Shown: one piece after another, positions 32,154 through 39,702 of the stretch
Layout: each line of letters starts with the position of its first letter
Position numbering within the stretch: position 1 is the stretch's first letter
IMG/VR virus record: IMGVR_UViG_3300032278_000031
Span: 1-39,702 of that record
DNA length: 39,702 nt
Strand: one strand, 5' to 3'
From: a virus
The notes under the pieces: generated by a model
The model's database searches: none
What the model was told of the DNA's origin: nothing
The model's input: only the letters and a program-made list of their open reading frames with translations
Position numbers and translations under genes: made by a program

Positions 32154-34373
32154 ATGGTATCAGTTCTTGTTGATAGAAATACTAAAAAAATTATTAGTAT
32201 TGTTGAAGGTCAAAAATTAAAAAGTACATCAGATTATGAAGTACACATTTCTAATGAAACTAATGAAACTGAAATTCTAAAAGAATTAAATTCTTTAGGT
32301 ATTTTAGGTGAAACAATTGCATTTGATATAGTATTTCAACGTGATGCTCTTGGTGATGTTTTGATGTTGATGCCAGTAATTTCCAGCCTAAAAAAAGAGT
32401 ATCCCTATCTGCAAATAGCTCTCCAAACAGATGAACGGCTAATACCATTGTTTATTGACAATCCTATTTTTAGTTCTGTTACTGGTTTCAATACACCTAT
32501 GGTATCAGAATATGAAATTGATTTGCGTAATATAGGAGATTTTATTGCGGAGAAAGATGGCCGAGAAAATCAACATAGGACTTTTTATTATGAGGATAAA
32601 GTCAAAGGTGTATTATCTTCTTTGATTGATTGTTCCTTCCCTTTAGATTATGAGTTTGATTTGCCATTTGAAGAATCGTTATTGATGAGAAAACGATTAA
32701 TGGCATATAATGGAAATAAAGTTATACTTGCACCTAAAAGCAAATCTTATTTTAGAATGTGGGGGTATAGGAATAATAATAAAAAAGATTATTACAAAGA
32801 ATTAGAATTGATTGGTCAAATGCCTGAATGGAATTATATAATTTTACATAATATTAATTTACTTGAGTTTACTTCTAGTAAAAATGTATGGAATGTTTCA
32901 GGTAAAACTGATATTTTAGAATGTGCAACTCTTTGTAAGTATGCTGATTTTGGAATAGTTCCTGATAGTGGAATAATGCATTTATTAGGTGCTTTGAACG
33001 TTCCATCTATAGCTTTATTTGGAAACGTGACTGAACCCGAATATAGAATTTCTAATTATAAAACTGTTTTCCCTTTACAAACTAAAACCAAAGATTATGA
33101 TCCAAATGAATATAGGAAGAAGCCATACTGCCATATTCGTACTTGTTGGGATAGTCAGGTTCATAATTGTATTGGTAAAAAACATGAAAAGTGGTGTACA
33201 AAAGAAATAGATGTTGCAACAGTCCTAAAAGTATATGAAAAAAATATAAAAATACAATTATCTAATGCTTCATTTATTCCAAAATCATATGGATATAAGA
33301 ATTATTTAACCAGTTCATTTTTTTCTAAAGGAGAATATTCTCAATATTATTTTGATAAGAATTATATTACTGGAGTGAAATATGTTGGCCAAAGTGGTAC
33401 ATCTGGCTATGCAATTGCGGCTAAGGGATATATTTTTGATATGTTTCAACAGGATATACCTATTAGTTGGAGTCCAATTGAACATGGAACTGGTAGTGAA
33501 ACACTGGATAATTGTGTTTATAGCTTGGCTATAAAATCATTAATAGATATAAAAATTAATAATAATGTTATGATTATACATGAGCCACCTTTGGATTGGG
33601 AAAGATTATATAAAAAACATAGAGATTTTTATATCAAAAAGGTAATAGGATTTACAGTATGGGAAACTGAAGATTTACCAGAAAGTTGGGTTGATGCAAT
33701 GAACGCTAGATTTATTGATGAAATTTGGTGCCCAACAGAATATAATAAAGAAGTATTTAAAAAATCAGGTGTTGAAAAAAACATTAGAGTTGTACCACAT
33801 GTTTGGATGGGTAAAATTTTACCAAGTGTTGAAAAAAGTAAAAATTATGTTTTTTATAATATTTCAGAATTTATTGAAAGGAAAGGGATCTATGATTTAA
33901 TAGAGAGCTTTTGTGAAGAATTTACTAGGGATGATAAGGTGGAATTGATATTAAAAACTCATTATCAAAAATATTTATCAGAAAATATTAAATTTATCAA
34001 TAAATCATATGAAAAAATTATAGATAAGTATGATAATATTCCCAGTATTAAATTGATTTTGAATCATTTGACAGAAAAGGAGATATTAGAATTACATGCT
34101 TATGGGGATTGTTATTATGCACCATGCCGTTCTGAAGGGTTTGGTTTACCTATTTACGATGCTAAAAATTATGGAAATGATGTAATTGTAACTGGTTATG
34201 GTGGTCAAATAGAATTTTTAGAAAAGGATAATTTGATTGATTACAAATTAGGAGAAGTCAAAGGGATGAAAGATTTTAGTCCTCATTATGAAGGGCATAC
34301 ATGGGCTTACCCTGATATGAAGCATGCTAAAAAGCTTTTAAGAGAAAGGTATGAAAAATGGAAAATGAAATGA
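32154..34373 (+). CDS. GT9-GT4 fusion glycosyltransferase
   Basis: Two GT-B glycosyltransferases are joined in 739 residues. The N-terminal half (about 55-360) is heptosyltransferase-like (GT9): FQRDALGDVLMLMPVISSLK at 61-80 and PDSGIMHLLGALNVPSIALF near 269-288, the usual nucleotide-sugar binding region. The C-terminal half (about 370-735) is GT4-like: IGFTVWETEDLPESW, FIDEIWCPTEYNKEVF, NISEFIERKGIYDLIESF and CRSEGFGLPIYDA near 656-668, where the second acid of the E-X7-E motif is Asp. No membrane segment is visible. It probably adds two sugars in sequence. GGGAG precedes ATG 32154. It opens the five-gene sugar cassette and overlaps the next gene by 16 bases. Confidence 0.82.
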   Translation: MVSVLVDRNTKKIISIVEGQKLKSTSDYEVHISNETNETEILKELNSLGILGETIAFDIVFQRDALGDVLMLMPVISSLKKEYPYLQIALQTDERLIPLFIDNPIFSSVTGFNTPMVSEYEIDLRNIGDFIAEKDGRENQHRTFYYEDKVKGVLSSLIDCSFPLDYEFDLPFEESLLMRKRLMAYNGNKVILAPKSKSYFRMWGYRNNNKKDYYKELELIGQMPEWNYIILHNINLLEFTSSKNVWNVSGKTDILECATLCKYADFGIVPDSGIMHLLGALNVPSIALFGNVTEPEYRISNYKTVFPLQTKTKDYDPNEYRKKPYCHIRTCWDSQVHNCIGKKHEKWCTKEIDVATVLKVYEKNIKIQLSNASFIPKSYGYKNYLTSSFFSKGEYSQYYFDKNYITGVKYVGQSGTSGYAIAAKGYIFDMFQQDIPISWSPIEHGTGSETLDNCVYSLAIKSLIDIKINNNVMIIHEPPLDWERLYKKHRDFYIKKVIGFTVWETEDLPESWVDAMNARFIDEIWCPTEYNKEVFKKSGVEKNIRVVPHVWMGKILPSVEKSKNYVFYNISEFIERKGIYDLIESFCEEFTRDDKVELILKTHYQKYLSENIKFINKSYEKIIDKYDNIPSIKLILNHLTEKEILELHAYGDCYYAPCRSEGFGLPIYDAKNYGNDVIVTGYGGQIEFLEKDNLIDYKLGEVKGMKDFSPHYEGHTWAYPDMKHAKKLLRERYEKWKMK

Positions 34374-35320
34374 TCGAAGATGGATTATATTGCGATGGTG
34401 GCTCCAAATGGATGAGTATCGGCAGTGAAGGGAATGTGTATATTTGTAATACGTTTATATACCAAAATGAATATTCTATTGGGAATTTATTTACGGATGA
34501 TATTATTTTAGGATCTAAATTTAGAAGATGTCCAATTCAGTCATGTGACCAAATTTGTGATAGACATTGGAGCAAGAAAAGAGTTTATAAAGATGGAGTA
34601 ATTATTGACGAACAAGATGTTGCAGATCCAAATTATTATAATTTATTTGAAAATACAACTTCTATTTTATTCGCTCCAACGTGGAAATGTAATTATAGTT
34701 GTTCATATTGTGGCTTGCCTCGAAAAGAATTATATCCTGATATATCAAATGCATGTGATGAATTTACTGCTGAGGAATGGATTGGTGCATTTTCCAGATT
34801 TTTAAAACTTAATAATATAGATGGTGGTATCTGGCATACTAATGGCGGAGAGCCTTTGTATTTTAAAGATATATATAAGTTATTTTCATTTTTTAATTCA
34901 CAAAATTTTAAAATATGCTTGACTACTAATTTGTCATATCCTATATATGATAAAATTATAACAGTTTTGCCAACTGATTGGGATTCTGTAGGGATAAATT
35001 GCAGCCTTCATCCAACTGATAAAAATTTTAATTGGACAATGTTTAAATCTAGGGTACAATCTTTAGCTAGTTTTGGTTATCATGTTAGTGTAAATTTCGT
35101 AGGACATCCTGATCAAATTAGTTTAGCTCATGAATATAAAGAATGGTGTGATGGAATAGGAGTAACTTTTGCATTAATTCCGTTAATAGGTAATGTAGGA
35201 GATGCTCATTTTTCTTCTGTTGAAGATTACCCAGATCCAATGAGAAACATAATTAAAGAATTGACGGTAGTTAATCTACAAGATTCATCAAGTAGATTTA
35301 GTGATGGAGAAAGGGTATAA
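34358..35320 (+). CDS. Radical SAM enzyme with N-terminal SPASM-like domain
   Basis: The 320-residue protein has a radical SAM cluster motif, C-X3-C-X2-C, at Cys111, Cys115 and Cys118 (TWKCNYSCSYCG), followed by the TNGGEP strand that binds SAM and a barrel to about residue 300. Unusually, the first 70 residues look like a SPASM domain (Cys12, Cys30 in GNVYICN, IGNLF, then Cys58, Cys63, Cys67 in CPIQSCDQICD), which normally follows the barrel and binds extra FeS clusters. No SPASM is present at the C-terminus. The likely chemistry is oxidation, epimerisation or cross-linking of a sugar or peptide. ATG 34358 has AAAGG at good spacing; an in-frame ATG at 34370 overlaps the upstream stop as ATGA. 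Confidence 0.82.
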   Translation: MENEMIEDGLYCDGGSKWMSIGSEGNVYICNTFIYQNEYSIGNLFTDDIILGSKFRRCPIQSCDQICDRHWSKKRVYKDGVIIDEQDVADPNYYNLFENTTSILFAPTWKCNYSCSYCGLPRKELYPDISNACDEFTAEEWIGAFSRFLKLNNIDGGIWHTNGGEPLYFKDIYKLFSFFNSQNFKICLTTNLSYPIYDKIITVLPTDWDSVGINCSLHPTDKNFNWTMFKSRVQSLASFGYHVSVNFVGHPDQISLAHEYKEWCDGIGVTFALIPLIGNVGDAHFSSVEDYPDPMRNIIKELTVVNLQDSSSRFSDGERV

Positions 35321-35322
35321 GT

Positions 35323-36432
35323 GTGAAAAATAATATATATTATATAAAATTTTCCTTTCACAATGATCACCATAAAACCCTTACTCGTTGGAAAAAATCA
35401 TTAGAAAAAAGTTTATCTGAAAAATACAATTGGATAGAATTGAAAGTTGATAGTGAAAATCTTTTATTAGATGATAATTGGCCATTTTGGAAAGATCATA
35501 ATAGTTTTATAATTTTTTCTTCTATTTATCCATATTTAAATGGATATGTATCAGATTGGAAAAAGGTTACAGAAATAACACATAGATTTCTTTGCCTTAA
35601 TAAGAAATATTTTTTTGATTATAAAGGTAAAATATTATATGTAAACGATCTTGATGATGGTATTAGAGGATCTTGGCCATGGCCTAAGGATTTTATTGAT
35701 AGGATTGATGCATTTTTAGCCCTCAGTGCTTCTTGGGAAGTTAGAGATGATATACCTGAACTCTATAGAAAAATTATTTTTCTTCCTAAATATATAAGAT
35801 TGTATAATAAATTTTATCAGAAACCAAATAAGGCGAAAAAGAATAAAAAAATATTTTTTTATGGGAGCTATGATCCATTTAGAGCAAAAATAATTGATGA
35901 AATAAAAAATAGTACTTTAGCAAAATATTTTGAAGGAGGAATTACTAAACTTAATAATTCTGTTACAACTAAGGATAAAAATTCAACTGTTTTTGGTTCT
36001 GATGAATACATGAAAAAGAATAAAAAAATATTCGTTGATAGAATATCCCAAGATGACTATTTTAAAGGAATCAATGAAAGTCTTATTTCTTTATGCCCTG
36101 GCCAGTGGTGGAACACAATATCATATAGGCATATAGAATCTATAATGGTTGGATCTGCAATTATTAGTTCAAAGTTAGAAAAATTACCTGATCAAATTTT
36201 TTTATATAAAGATCAATTAGAAAAGGTGATATATTTTTTTAATGAAGATTTAAGTGATTTTCTTGAAACTTGTTCTTATTGTTTAGACAATGAAAAAGAA
36301 ATTTTAGAGGCGGGTGAAAATGGCAGATTTATTTATAATAATTATTGGGAATTGCAATCGGATTATTCTTACAGGAATAACGTTTGGGGTGATATTAAAA
36401 ATCAATTTTTGAATTTAAATATAGAAATTTAA
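35323..36432 (+). CDS. Putative glycosyltransferase (GT-B, exostosin-like)
   Basis: The 369-residue protein has a C-terminal GT-B nucleotide-binding signature: FKGINESLISLCPGQWWNTI at about 248-267, then SYRHIESIMVGSAIIS, as in exostosin-like and related glycosyltransferases (F.L.P.G...S.R..EA...G). The N-terminal half includes YVNDLDDGIRGSWPWPKDF and KKNKKIFFYGSYDPFRAKII, a Rossmann-like strand with Gly. It likely transfers a sugar in the same pathway as its neighbours. The start is GTG 35323, two bases after the previous stop, with GGAGAAAGGG upstream. No membrane segment is visible. The exact family is uncertain. Confidence 0.65.
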   Translation: MKNNIYYIKFSFHNDHHKTLTRWKKSLEKSLSEKYNWIELKVDSENLLLDDNWPFWKDHNSFIIFSSIYPYLNGYVSDWKKVTEITHRFLCLNKKYFFDYKGKILYVNDLDDGIRGSWPWPKDFIDRIDAFLALSASWEVRDDIPELYRKIIFLPKYIRLYNKFYQKPNKAKKNKKIFFYGSYDPFRAKIIDEIKNSTLAKYFEGGITKLNNSVTTKDKNSTVFGSDEYMKKNKKIFVDRISQDDYFKGINESLISLCPGQWWNTISYRHIESIMVGSAIISSKLEKLPDQIFLYKDQLEKVIYFFNEDLSDFLETCSYCLDNEKEILEAGENGRFIYNNYWELQSDYSYRNNVWGDIKNQFLNLNIEI

Positions 36433-36433
36433 C

Positions 36434-37603
36434 ATGAAAAAGATATTTGTACCTAGTTTAAAAGTTATTGCTAATTATGATAGAGTAGATGAATTATTAA
36501 ATGGAAATAATCCCCCACCTGTTCTTGTTGAATTTGATCCTAGTAATGCTTGTAATCATGGTTGTGTATTTTGTTTATCTTCATATATTCATTTCTCAGA
36601 GTTTAAAAAATCTGATACGTTTAGTAGAACTATAATGCCTCTGGATTTGATGATAAGAACGTTTGATGAATTCGATCATATGGGTGTTCGTGCAGTTACT
36701 TTTACTGGCGGTGGTGATCCAACGGTGAATCCTAATTTGAAAGATATTATTGAATATGCTGGGAATAATTTAAATTTTAAAATGGGATTGTATAGCAATG
36801 GAGTTTTGTTTGAGAAATATGATTTGTATGAAAGTATAGTAAATCATGTGACTTGGGTTAGGATCGGAGTTGATGCAGGTAATGCTGAAGATTATGCAAC
36901 TATACGGCAAATAAAATCTAAAGAATGGCAAATGATGTTGGACAATGTTCAAAAACTTATTGATACTAAAAATAGATTAGAGTCTGATATAACTTTAGGA
37001 GTTGGATTTGTTATCACCGAATCGACTGTTGATCAAGTTATCGGATTTGCTGAAACATTTGCTGATTTTGATTTAGATTATTGTCAATACAAAACAGATT
37101 GTGTAAATTTACAAAGATGGGATTCTGGATATAGTAGAAATTTTTCATTGTTTGATAAAATTAGAGATGATTTAGATAAAGCAGAAATTATTTTGGGATC
37201 TAAATTTCAAAAAAAGATTGAAGGCATGGAAGATATAATGGATGGCGCAGAACATTCAAATCATTATAAGAAATGCTTAGGTTCACAACTTCAACCCTGT
37301 GTTGGTGCGGATGGTAATGTTTATGTATGCCCACAAATGAGAGGTTATAAGGAATATAGTTATGGTTCTTTATACGATAAATCATTTGAAGAAATATGGA
37401 ATGATGTTTCAGTTAGAAAAGAAAAAATGAATAAAATTGAAAATGTAGATTGTTTTTCTAATTGTACTCAATTATGTAAACCTCATTTAAGCAATAAGAA
37501 AATATGGGAAATTTATAATAATTTTAGTGAGGAAAATAGGATGAAATTGAAATCACAAATGCAAGAATACAGAGATGATATTACGCATTGGGAGTTTATA
37601 TAA
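36434..37603 (+). CDS. Radical SAM/SPASM enzyme
   Basis: The 389-residue protein is a classical radical SAM/SPASM enzyme. The cluster motif is Cys40, Cys44 and Cys47 in NACNHGCVFCL, TFTGGGDPTVNP (near 95-106) is the SAM-binding GGE-type loop, and the SPASM domain begins at Cys281 (CLGSQLQPC with Cys289, then GNVYVC with Cys299) and ends with CFSNCTQLCKPH. Such enzymes modify peptides or sugars by hydrogen abstraction. It differs from its neighbour at 34358 by having SPASM at the usual end. The ATG lies one base after the previous stop with no Shine-Dalgarno. Its stop overlaps the phosphomannomutase ATG (TAATG). Confidence 0.88.
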   Translation: MKKIFVPSLKVIANYDRVDELLNGNNPPPVLVEFDPSNACNHGCVFCLSSYIHFSEFKKSDTFSRTIMPLDLMIRTFDEFDHMGVRAVTFTGGGDPTVNPNLKDIIEYAGNNLNFKMGLYSNGVLFEKYDLYESIVNHVTWVRIGVDAGNAEDYATIRQIKSKEWQMMLDNVQKLIDTKNRLESDITLGVGFVITESTVDQVIGFAETFADFDLDYCQYKTDCVNLQRWDSGYSRNFSLFDKIRDDLDKAEIILGSKFQKKIEGMEDIMDGAEHSNHYKKCLGSQLQPCVGADGNVYVCPQMRGYKEYSYGSLYDKSFEEIWNDVSVRKEKMNKIENVDCFSNCTQLCKPHLSNKKIWEIYNNFSEENRMKLKSQMQEYRDDITHWEFI

Positions 37604-38289
37604 TGATATATATATTTGATGTAGATGGTACATTAACACCATCATCTAAACCAATAGAAAAAGATTTTCAGAATTTTTTTATAGAATGGGCTAGTGATAA
37701 GAATTTCGTCTTAGTTTCTGGTAGTCCTTATAAGAAAATTGAAAGGCAGCTTGGTAAAACTATTATTTCAATGGCACAAAGTGTATTTCCTTGTAGTGGA
37801 TTGGAACAGTGGCAGAACTTCAAACCAGTATGGCATTATAATTATATTTTTCCATCTGACTTATATATATTATTAGAAAATCATTTAGAGAAATCTCCAT
37901 ACCCATACAAAACAGGTAAGCATATTGATGATAGGGGATCATTGATCAATTTTAGTATCGTAGGCAGAGGATTGGATAAATATAGGAAGGACTACTTTGA
38001 ATGGGATCTACAAAGTTCTGAACGTAAAAGAATTGTTGGAGATATAGAAAGTAAATTTGATGTTTCAGCTTCAATCGGTGGGCAAATTTCAATTGATATA
38101 GTACCACCAGAATGGGGAAAGCATAAGATTTTAGATCATTTATCTGATGATGAATATATATTTTTTGGTGATAGGACAGAAGTTGGCGAAAATGATTATA
38201 GTATTTATCAAGAAATGATTAATAGGAATCAAAGAGTTTATAGAACTATAGGATGGGATAATACCAGAGAATTTTTAAAAAGGTTATAA
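37603..38289 (+). CDS. Eukaryotic-type phosphomannomutase-like HAD phosphatase/mutase
   Basis: The 228-residue protein begins MIYIFDVDGTLTPSS: Asp6 and Asp8 form the HAD catalytic DXD. The region GKHIDDRGSLINFSIVGRG (about 106-124), GGQISIDIVPPEWGKHKIL (about 160-178) and FFGDRTEVGENDYSI (about 187-201) follow the pattern of the PMM family (HAD-IIB cap), which interconverts mannose-6-P and mannose-1-P to feed GDP-mannose. Family members are about 245 residues, so this is complete or slightly short. ATG 37603 is preferred over an upstream TTG because GGGAG lies eight bases before it. The gene ends at a late promoter box and closes the cassette. Confidence 0.82.
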   Translation: MIYIFDVDGTLTPSSKPIEKDFQNFFIEWASDKNFVLVSGSPYKKIERQLGKTIISMAQSVFPCSGLEQWQNFKPVWHYNYIFPSDLYILLENHLEKSPYPYKTGKHIDDRGSLINFSIVGRGLDKYRKDYFEWDLQSSERKRIVGDIESKFDVSASIGGQISIDIVPPEWGKHKILDHLSDDEYIFFGDRTEVGENDYSIYQEMINRNQRVYRTIGWDNTREFLKRL

Positions 38290-38292
38290 ATA
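38285..38292 (+). promoter_or_regulatory. T4-type late promoter before the tail-fibre genes
   Basis: TATAAATA overlaps the stop codon of the phosphomannomutase gene (TAA 38287-38289). It is 23 bases before ATG 38316, with AAGGA between, so it gives a normal short leader. It would allow the fibre genes to be expressed independently of the sugar cassette. Confidence 0.75.
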
Positions 38293-38315
38293 AAAGAAAC
38301 CAGTAAGGACACACT

Positions 38316-38585
38316 ATGGCAGACATAACAGCACTAAAAAATTCAAATACTTTTGATGAACAGATGACAACAATCAATAGTATTATTACTAAACTCAATA
38401 CTATTGAGGCCAATGCTACAACATTGACTCTTGATCTTTTGTCCACTGTTCCTGTAGACGCAGCAGTGGCTAATAATACAGCAGTTTTATTTGTTGATAC
38501 TAGTGGTATTTTTAAAATGAAAAGGAATGATGGTGGAACAATTACTACTCATGTAGTCAATATAGGCGCTGACACAGGAGAGTAA
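38316..38585 (+). CDS. Small virion-associated hypothetical protein (89 aa)
   Basis: An 89-residue protein immediately upstream of the tail fibre. The first half is a helical heptad-like stretch (FDEQMTTINSIITKLNTIEA), probably a trimeric coiled coil; the second half is a beta hairpin segment (NNTAVLFVDTSGIFKMKRND). Such small coiled-coil/beta proteins occur beside fibre genes in marine T4-type phages and may connect or cap fibres. Family not recognised. AAGGA precedes the start. Confidence 0.65.
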   Translation: MADITALKNSNTFDEQMTTINSIITKLNTIEANATTLTLDLLSTVPVDAAVANNTAVLFVDTSGIFKMKRNDGGTITTHVVNIGADTGE

Positions 38586-38591
38586 TTCCAT

Positions 38592-39702
38592 ATGGCCGCA
38601 AAAACTCCTTTAAAAGCTTTATTTGATGGTGATGGGAATCCTACTTCATTAGCAGAATATACTGCTGATGATTGGCTTAGATCTGATGATGGTGGTACAG
38701 GATATATTACCTATTCTAATGGTGAAATATTAATAGGTAATAGTGGTGGTTCTTTAACTAGAACTTCTCTTACTGGCACATCCAATCAAATTAATATTAT
38801 TAATGGTAGTGGTTCAATACAATTAGCTCTCCCTCAAAATATACATACTGGTGCTACTCCTACCTTTGCTGGATTGACAATAAATGGTGCTGGTACATTT
38901 ACTGGTAATTTATGCCTAGAAAGTAATCTAGTAGTAGATGGCTCAACAACTTCAAAATCTTTTCTTTGTGTAGAATCAAACCTTGATGTTAAGACTACAT
39001 CTCGTTTTAGGCAATCTGTTGATATAGATTCTAATTTAAATGTAGATGGCAGTGCTGTAATAGATAGCACTTTAAGTGTAGGTGGTGGTCTTGATGTAGT
39101 CGCTGCATCAACAATATCAGATAAAGTTAGATTAGGTTCTGCTGTTGCCCCATTAAGATCTTTGCATATTACTGCACAAGATGGTTTAGTGTTGCCGGTT
39201 GGTACAACTGGTCAAAGAGAGTCCACTCCAATAACAGGCGAAATTCGTTTCAATTCTACATCTATTCAATTTGAAGGTTATGATGGTACAGCCTGGGGAT
39301 CTCTGGGTGGCGTCATAGATGTAGACCAAGATACATATATTTCAGCTGAAACCTCAGCTGGCACTGATAATGATGAATTAATATTTTACACTGGTGGAAC
39401 AGAAAGGGGTAAAATATGTGATGATGGAGCATTGACATTTGCAGGAGCTGCATCCCTTGGGTCTACATTGACAGTAACAGGTGCAACTGCCTTAAATGGT
39501 GGATTGACGATGGACACTGATAAGTTTACTGTGGCTGATGGAAGTGGTAATACTACTATAGCAGGAACTCTTGGTGTTACTGGTGCTACTACCATAACAG
39601 GTGCAACTGCCTTAAATGGTGGATTGACGATGGACACTGATAAGTTCACTGTGGCTGATGGAACAGGTAATACTACTATAGCTGGAACTCTTGGTGTTAC
39701 TG
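38592..39702 (+). CDS. Tail fibre protein, 5' part (runs off window)
   Basis: An uninterrupted frame from ATG 38592 (GGAGAG upstream) to the window end gives 370 codons with no stop. The product is Gly/Thr/Ser/Asn-rich and beta-repetitive. It has NGEILIGNSGGSLTRTSLTG near the N-terminus, HTGATPTFAGLTINGAGTFT at about 83-102, a DGTAWGSLGG strand near residue 231 that often closes fibre N-terminal domains, and then a 40-residue tandem repeat (TALNGGLTMDTDKFTVADG...TTIAGTLGVTGA). Marine T4-type tail fibres have this composition. The receptor-binding end lies outside the window. Confidence 0.82.
   Translation, partial: MAAKTPLKALFDGDGNPTSLAEYTADDWLRSDDGGTGYITYSNGEILIGNSGGSLTRTSLTGTSNQINIINGSGSIQLALPQNIHTGATPTFAGLTINGAGTFTGNLCLESNLVVDGSTTSKSFLCVESNLDVKTTSRFRQSVDIDSNLNVDGSAVIDSTLSVGGGLDVVAASTISDKVRLGSAVAPLRSLHITAQDGLVLPVGTTGQRESTPITGEIRFNSTSIQFEGYDGTAWGSLGGVIDVDQDTYISAETSAGTDNDELIFYTGGTERGKICDDGALTFAGAASLGSTLTVTGATALNGGLTMDTDKFTVADGSGNTTIAGTLGVTGATTITGATALNGGLTMDTDKFTVADGTGNTTIAGTLGVT
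39481..39702 (+). repeat. 120-bp tandem repeat in the tail fibre gene
   Basis: The sequence from 39481 recurs at 39601 with an exact 120-base period (40 codons) and only four base differences over the 102 bases visible: one at 39526/39646 that is silent, two in the Ser-to-Thr codon at 39544/39664, and one silent at 39563/39683. The second copy is cut by the window end, so the full repeat number is unknown. Confidence 0.9.

Noticed and set aside
1-39702. CRISPR arrays, tRNA genes, insertion sequences, integrase or attachment sites
   Set aside because: I saw no spaced direct repeats of CRISPR type, no cloverleaf-like sequence, and no transposase or integrase motif. Repeats present are protein-coding modules.

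Overview
The window is a 39.7-kb piece of the genome of a T4-type (exo-T-even, cyanophage/marine-myovirus-like) contractile-tailed phage. The DNA is AT-rich and almost gap-free, with overlapping ATGA/TAATG gene junctions. It holds the T4 replication/late-transcription trio gp33-gp59-gp32, followed by a nearly complete set of baseplate and tail genes (gp26, gp51-like, gp54, gp4, gp48, gp53, gp27-like, gp5, PAAR tip, gp25, gp6, a gp7-position protein, gp8). There are no tRNA genes, rRNA genes, CRISPR arrays or insertion sequences. No stretch longer than about 60 bases lacks a gene, apart from the ends of operons described below. A flagellin-like gene and LPS-type glycosyltransferases suggest a Gram-negative, probably motile aquatic host; that is inference.

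Layout. (1) 1-3393, + strand: accessory genes. These are the end of a small membrane protein, a trypsin-like protease, a possible capsid-packaged protein with a T4-style targeting peptide, a ribbon-helix-helix-like protein, small unknowns, and a bona fide flagellin homologue. (2) 3394-5190, +: a consensus sigma70-type promoter, then gp33, gp59 and gp32, ended by a strong bidirectional terminator at 5214-5248. (3) 5250-10171, - strand: a late operon of gp4, a conserved virion protein, gp54, gp26, gp51-like and the tape measure. (4) 10172-10213: a palindromic divergent late promoter (overlapping TATAAATA on both strands). (5) 10214-32136, +: the baseplate operon gp48, gp53, gp27-like, gp5, two unknowns, PAAR, gp25, gp6, gp7-position, gp8 and a 2179-residue DUF4815-like protein. 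(6) 32154-38289, +: a five-gene sugar/radical-SAM cassette (GT9-GT4 fusion, two radical SAM enzymes, a second glycosyltransferase, phosphomannomutase). (7) 38316-39702, +: a late promoter, a small protein and the first 370 codons of a repetitive tail fibre that runs off the window.

How the genes work together. The early/middle block supplies the late-transcription coactivator (gp33), helicase loader (gp59) and ssDNA-binding protein (gp32). The late blocks build the central hub and spike (gp27-like, gp5, PAAR), the wedges (gp53, gp25, gp6, gp8 and others), the tube cap and initiator (gp48, gp54) and the tape measure with its probable chaperones (gp26/gp51-like). The sugar cassette sits between the largest baseplate-periphery protein and the tail fibre, so a role in decorating fibres or host surface glycan is plausible but unproven.

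The most notable observations are: a phage-encoded flagellin; a sugar/radical-SAM cassette with a permuted SPASM-like domain; a likely programmed -1 frameshift joining gp26 to gp51-like just upstream of the tape measure, as in lambda G/GT; late promoters placed exactly five bases before ATG at two genes with no Shine-Dalgarno sequence, implying leaderless late mRNAs; and a roughly 40-residue module scattered through four unrelated baseplate genes.
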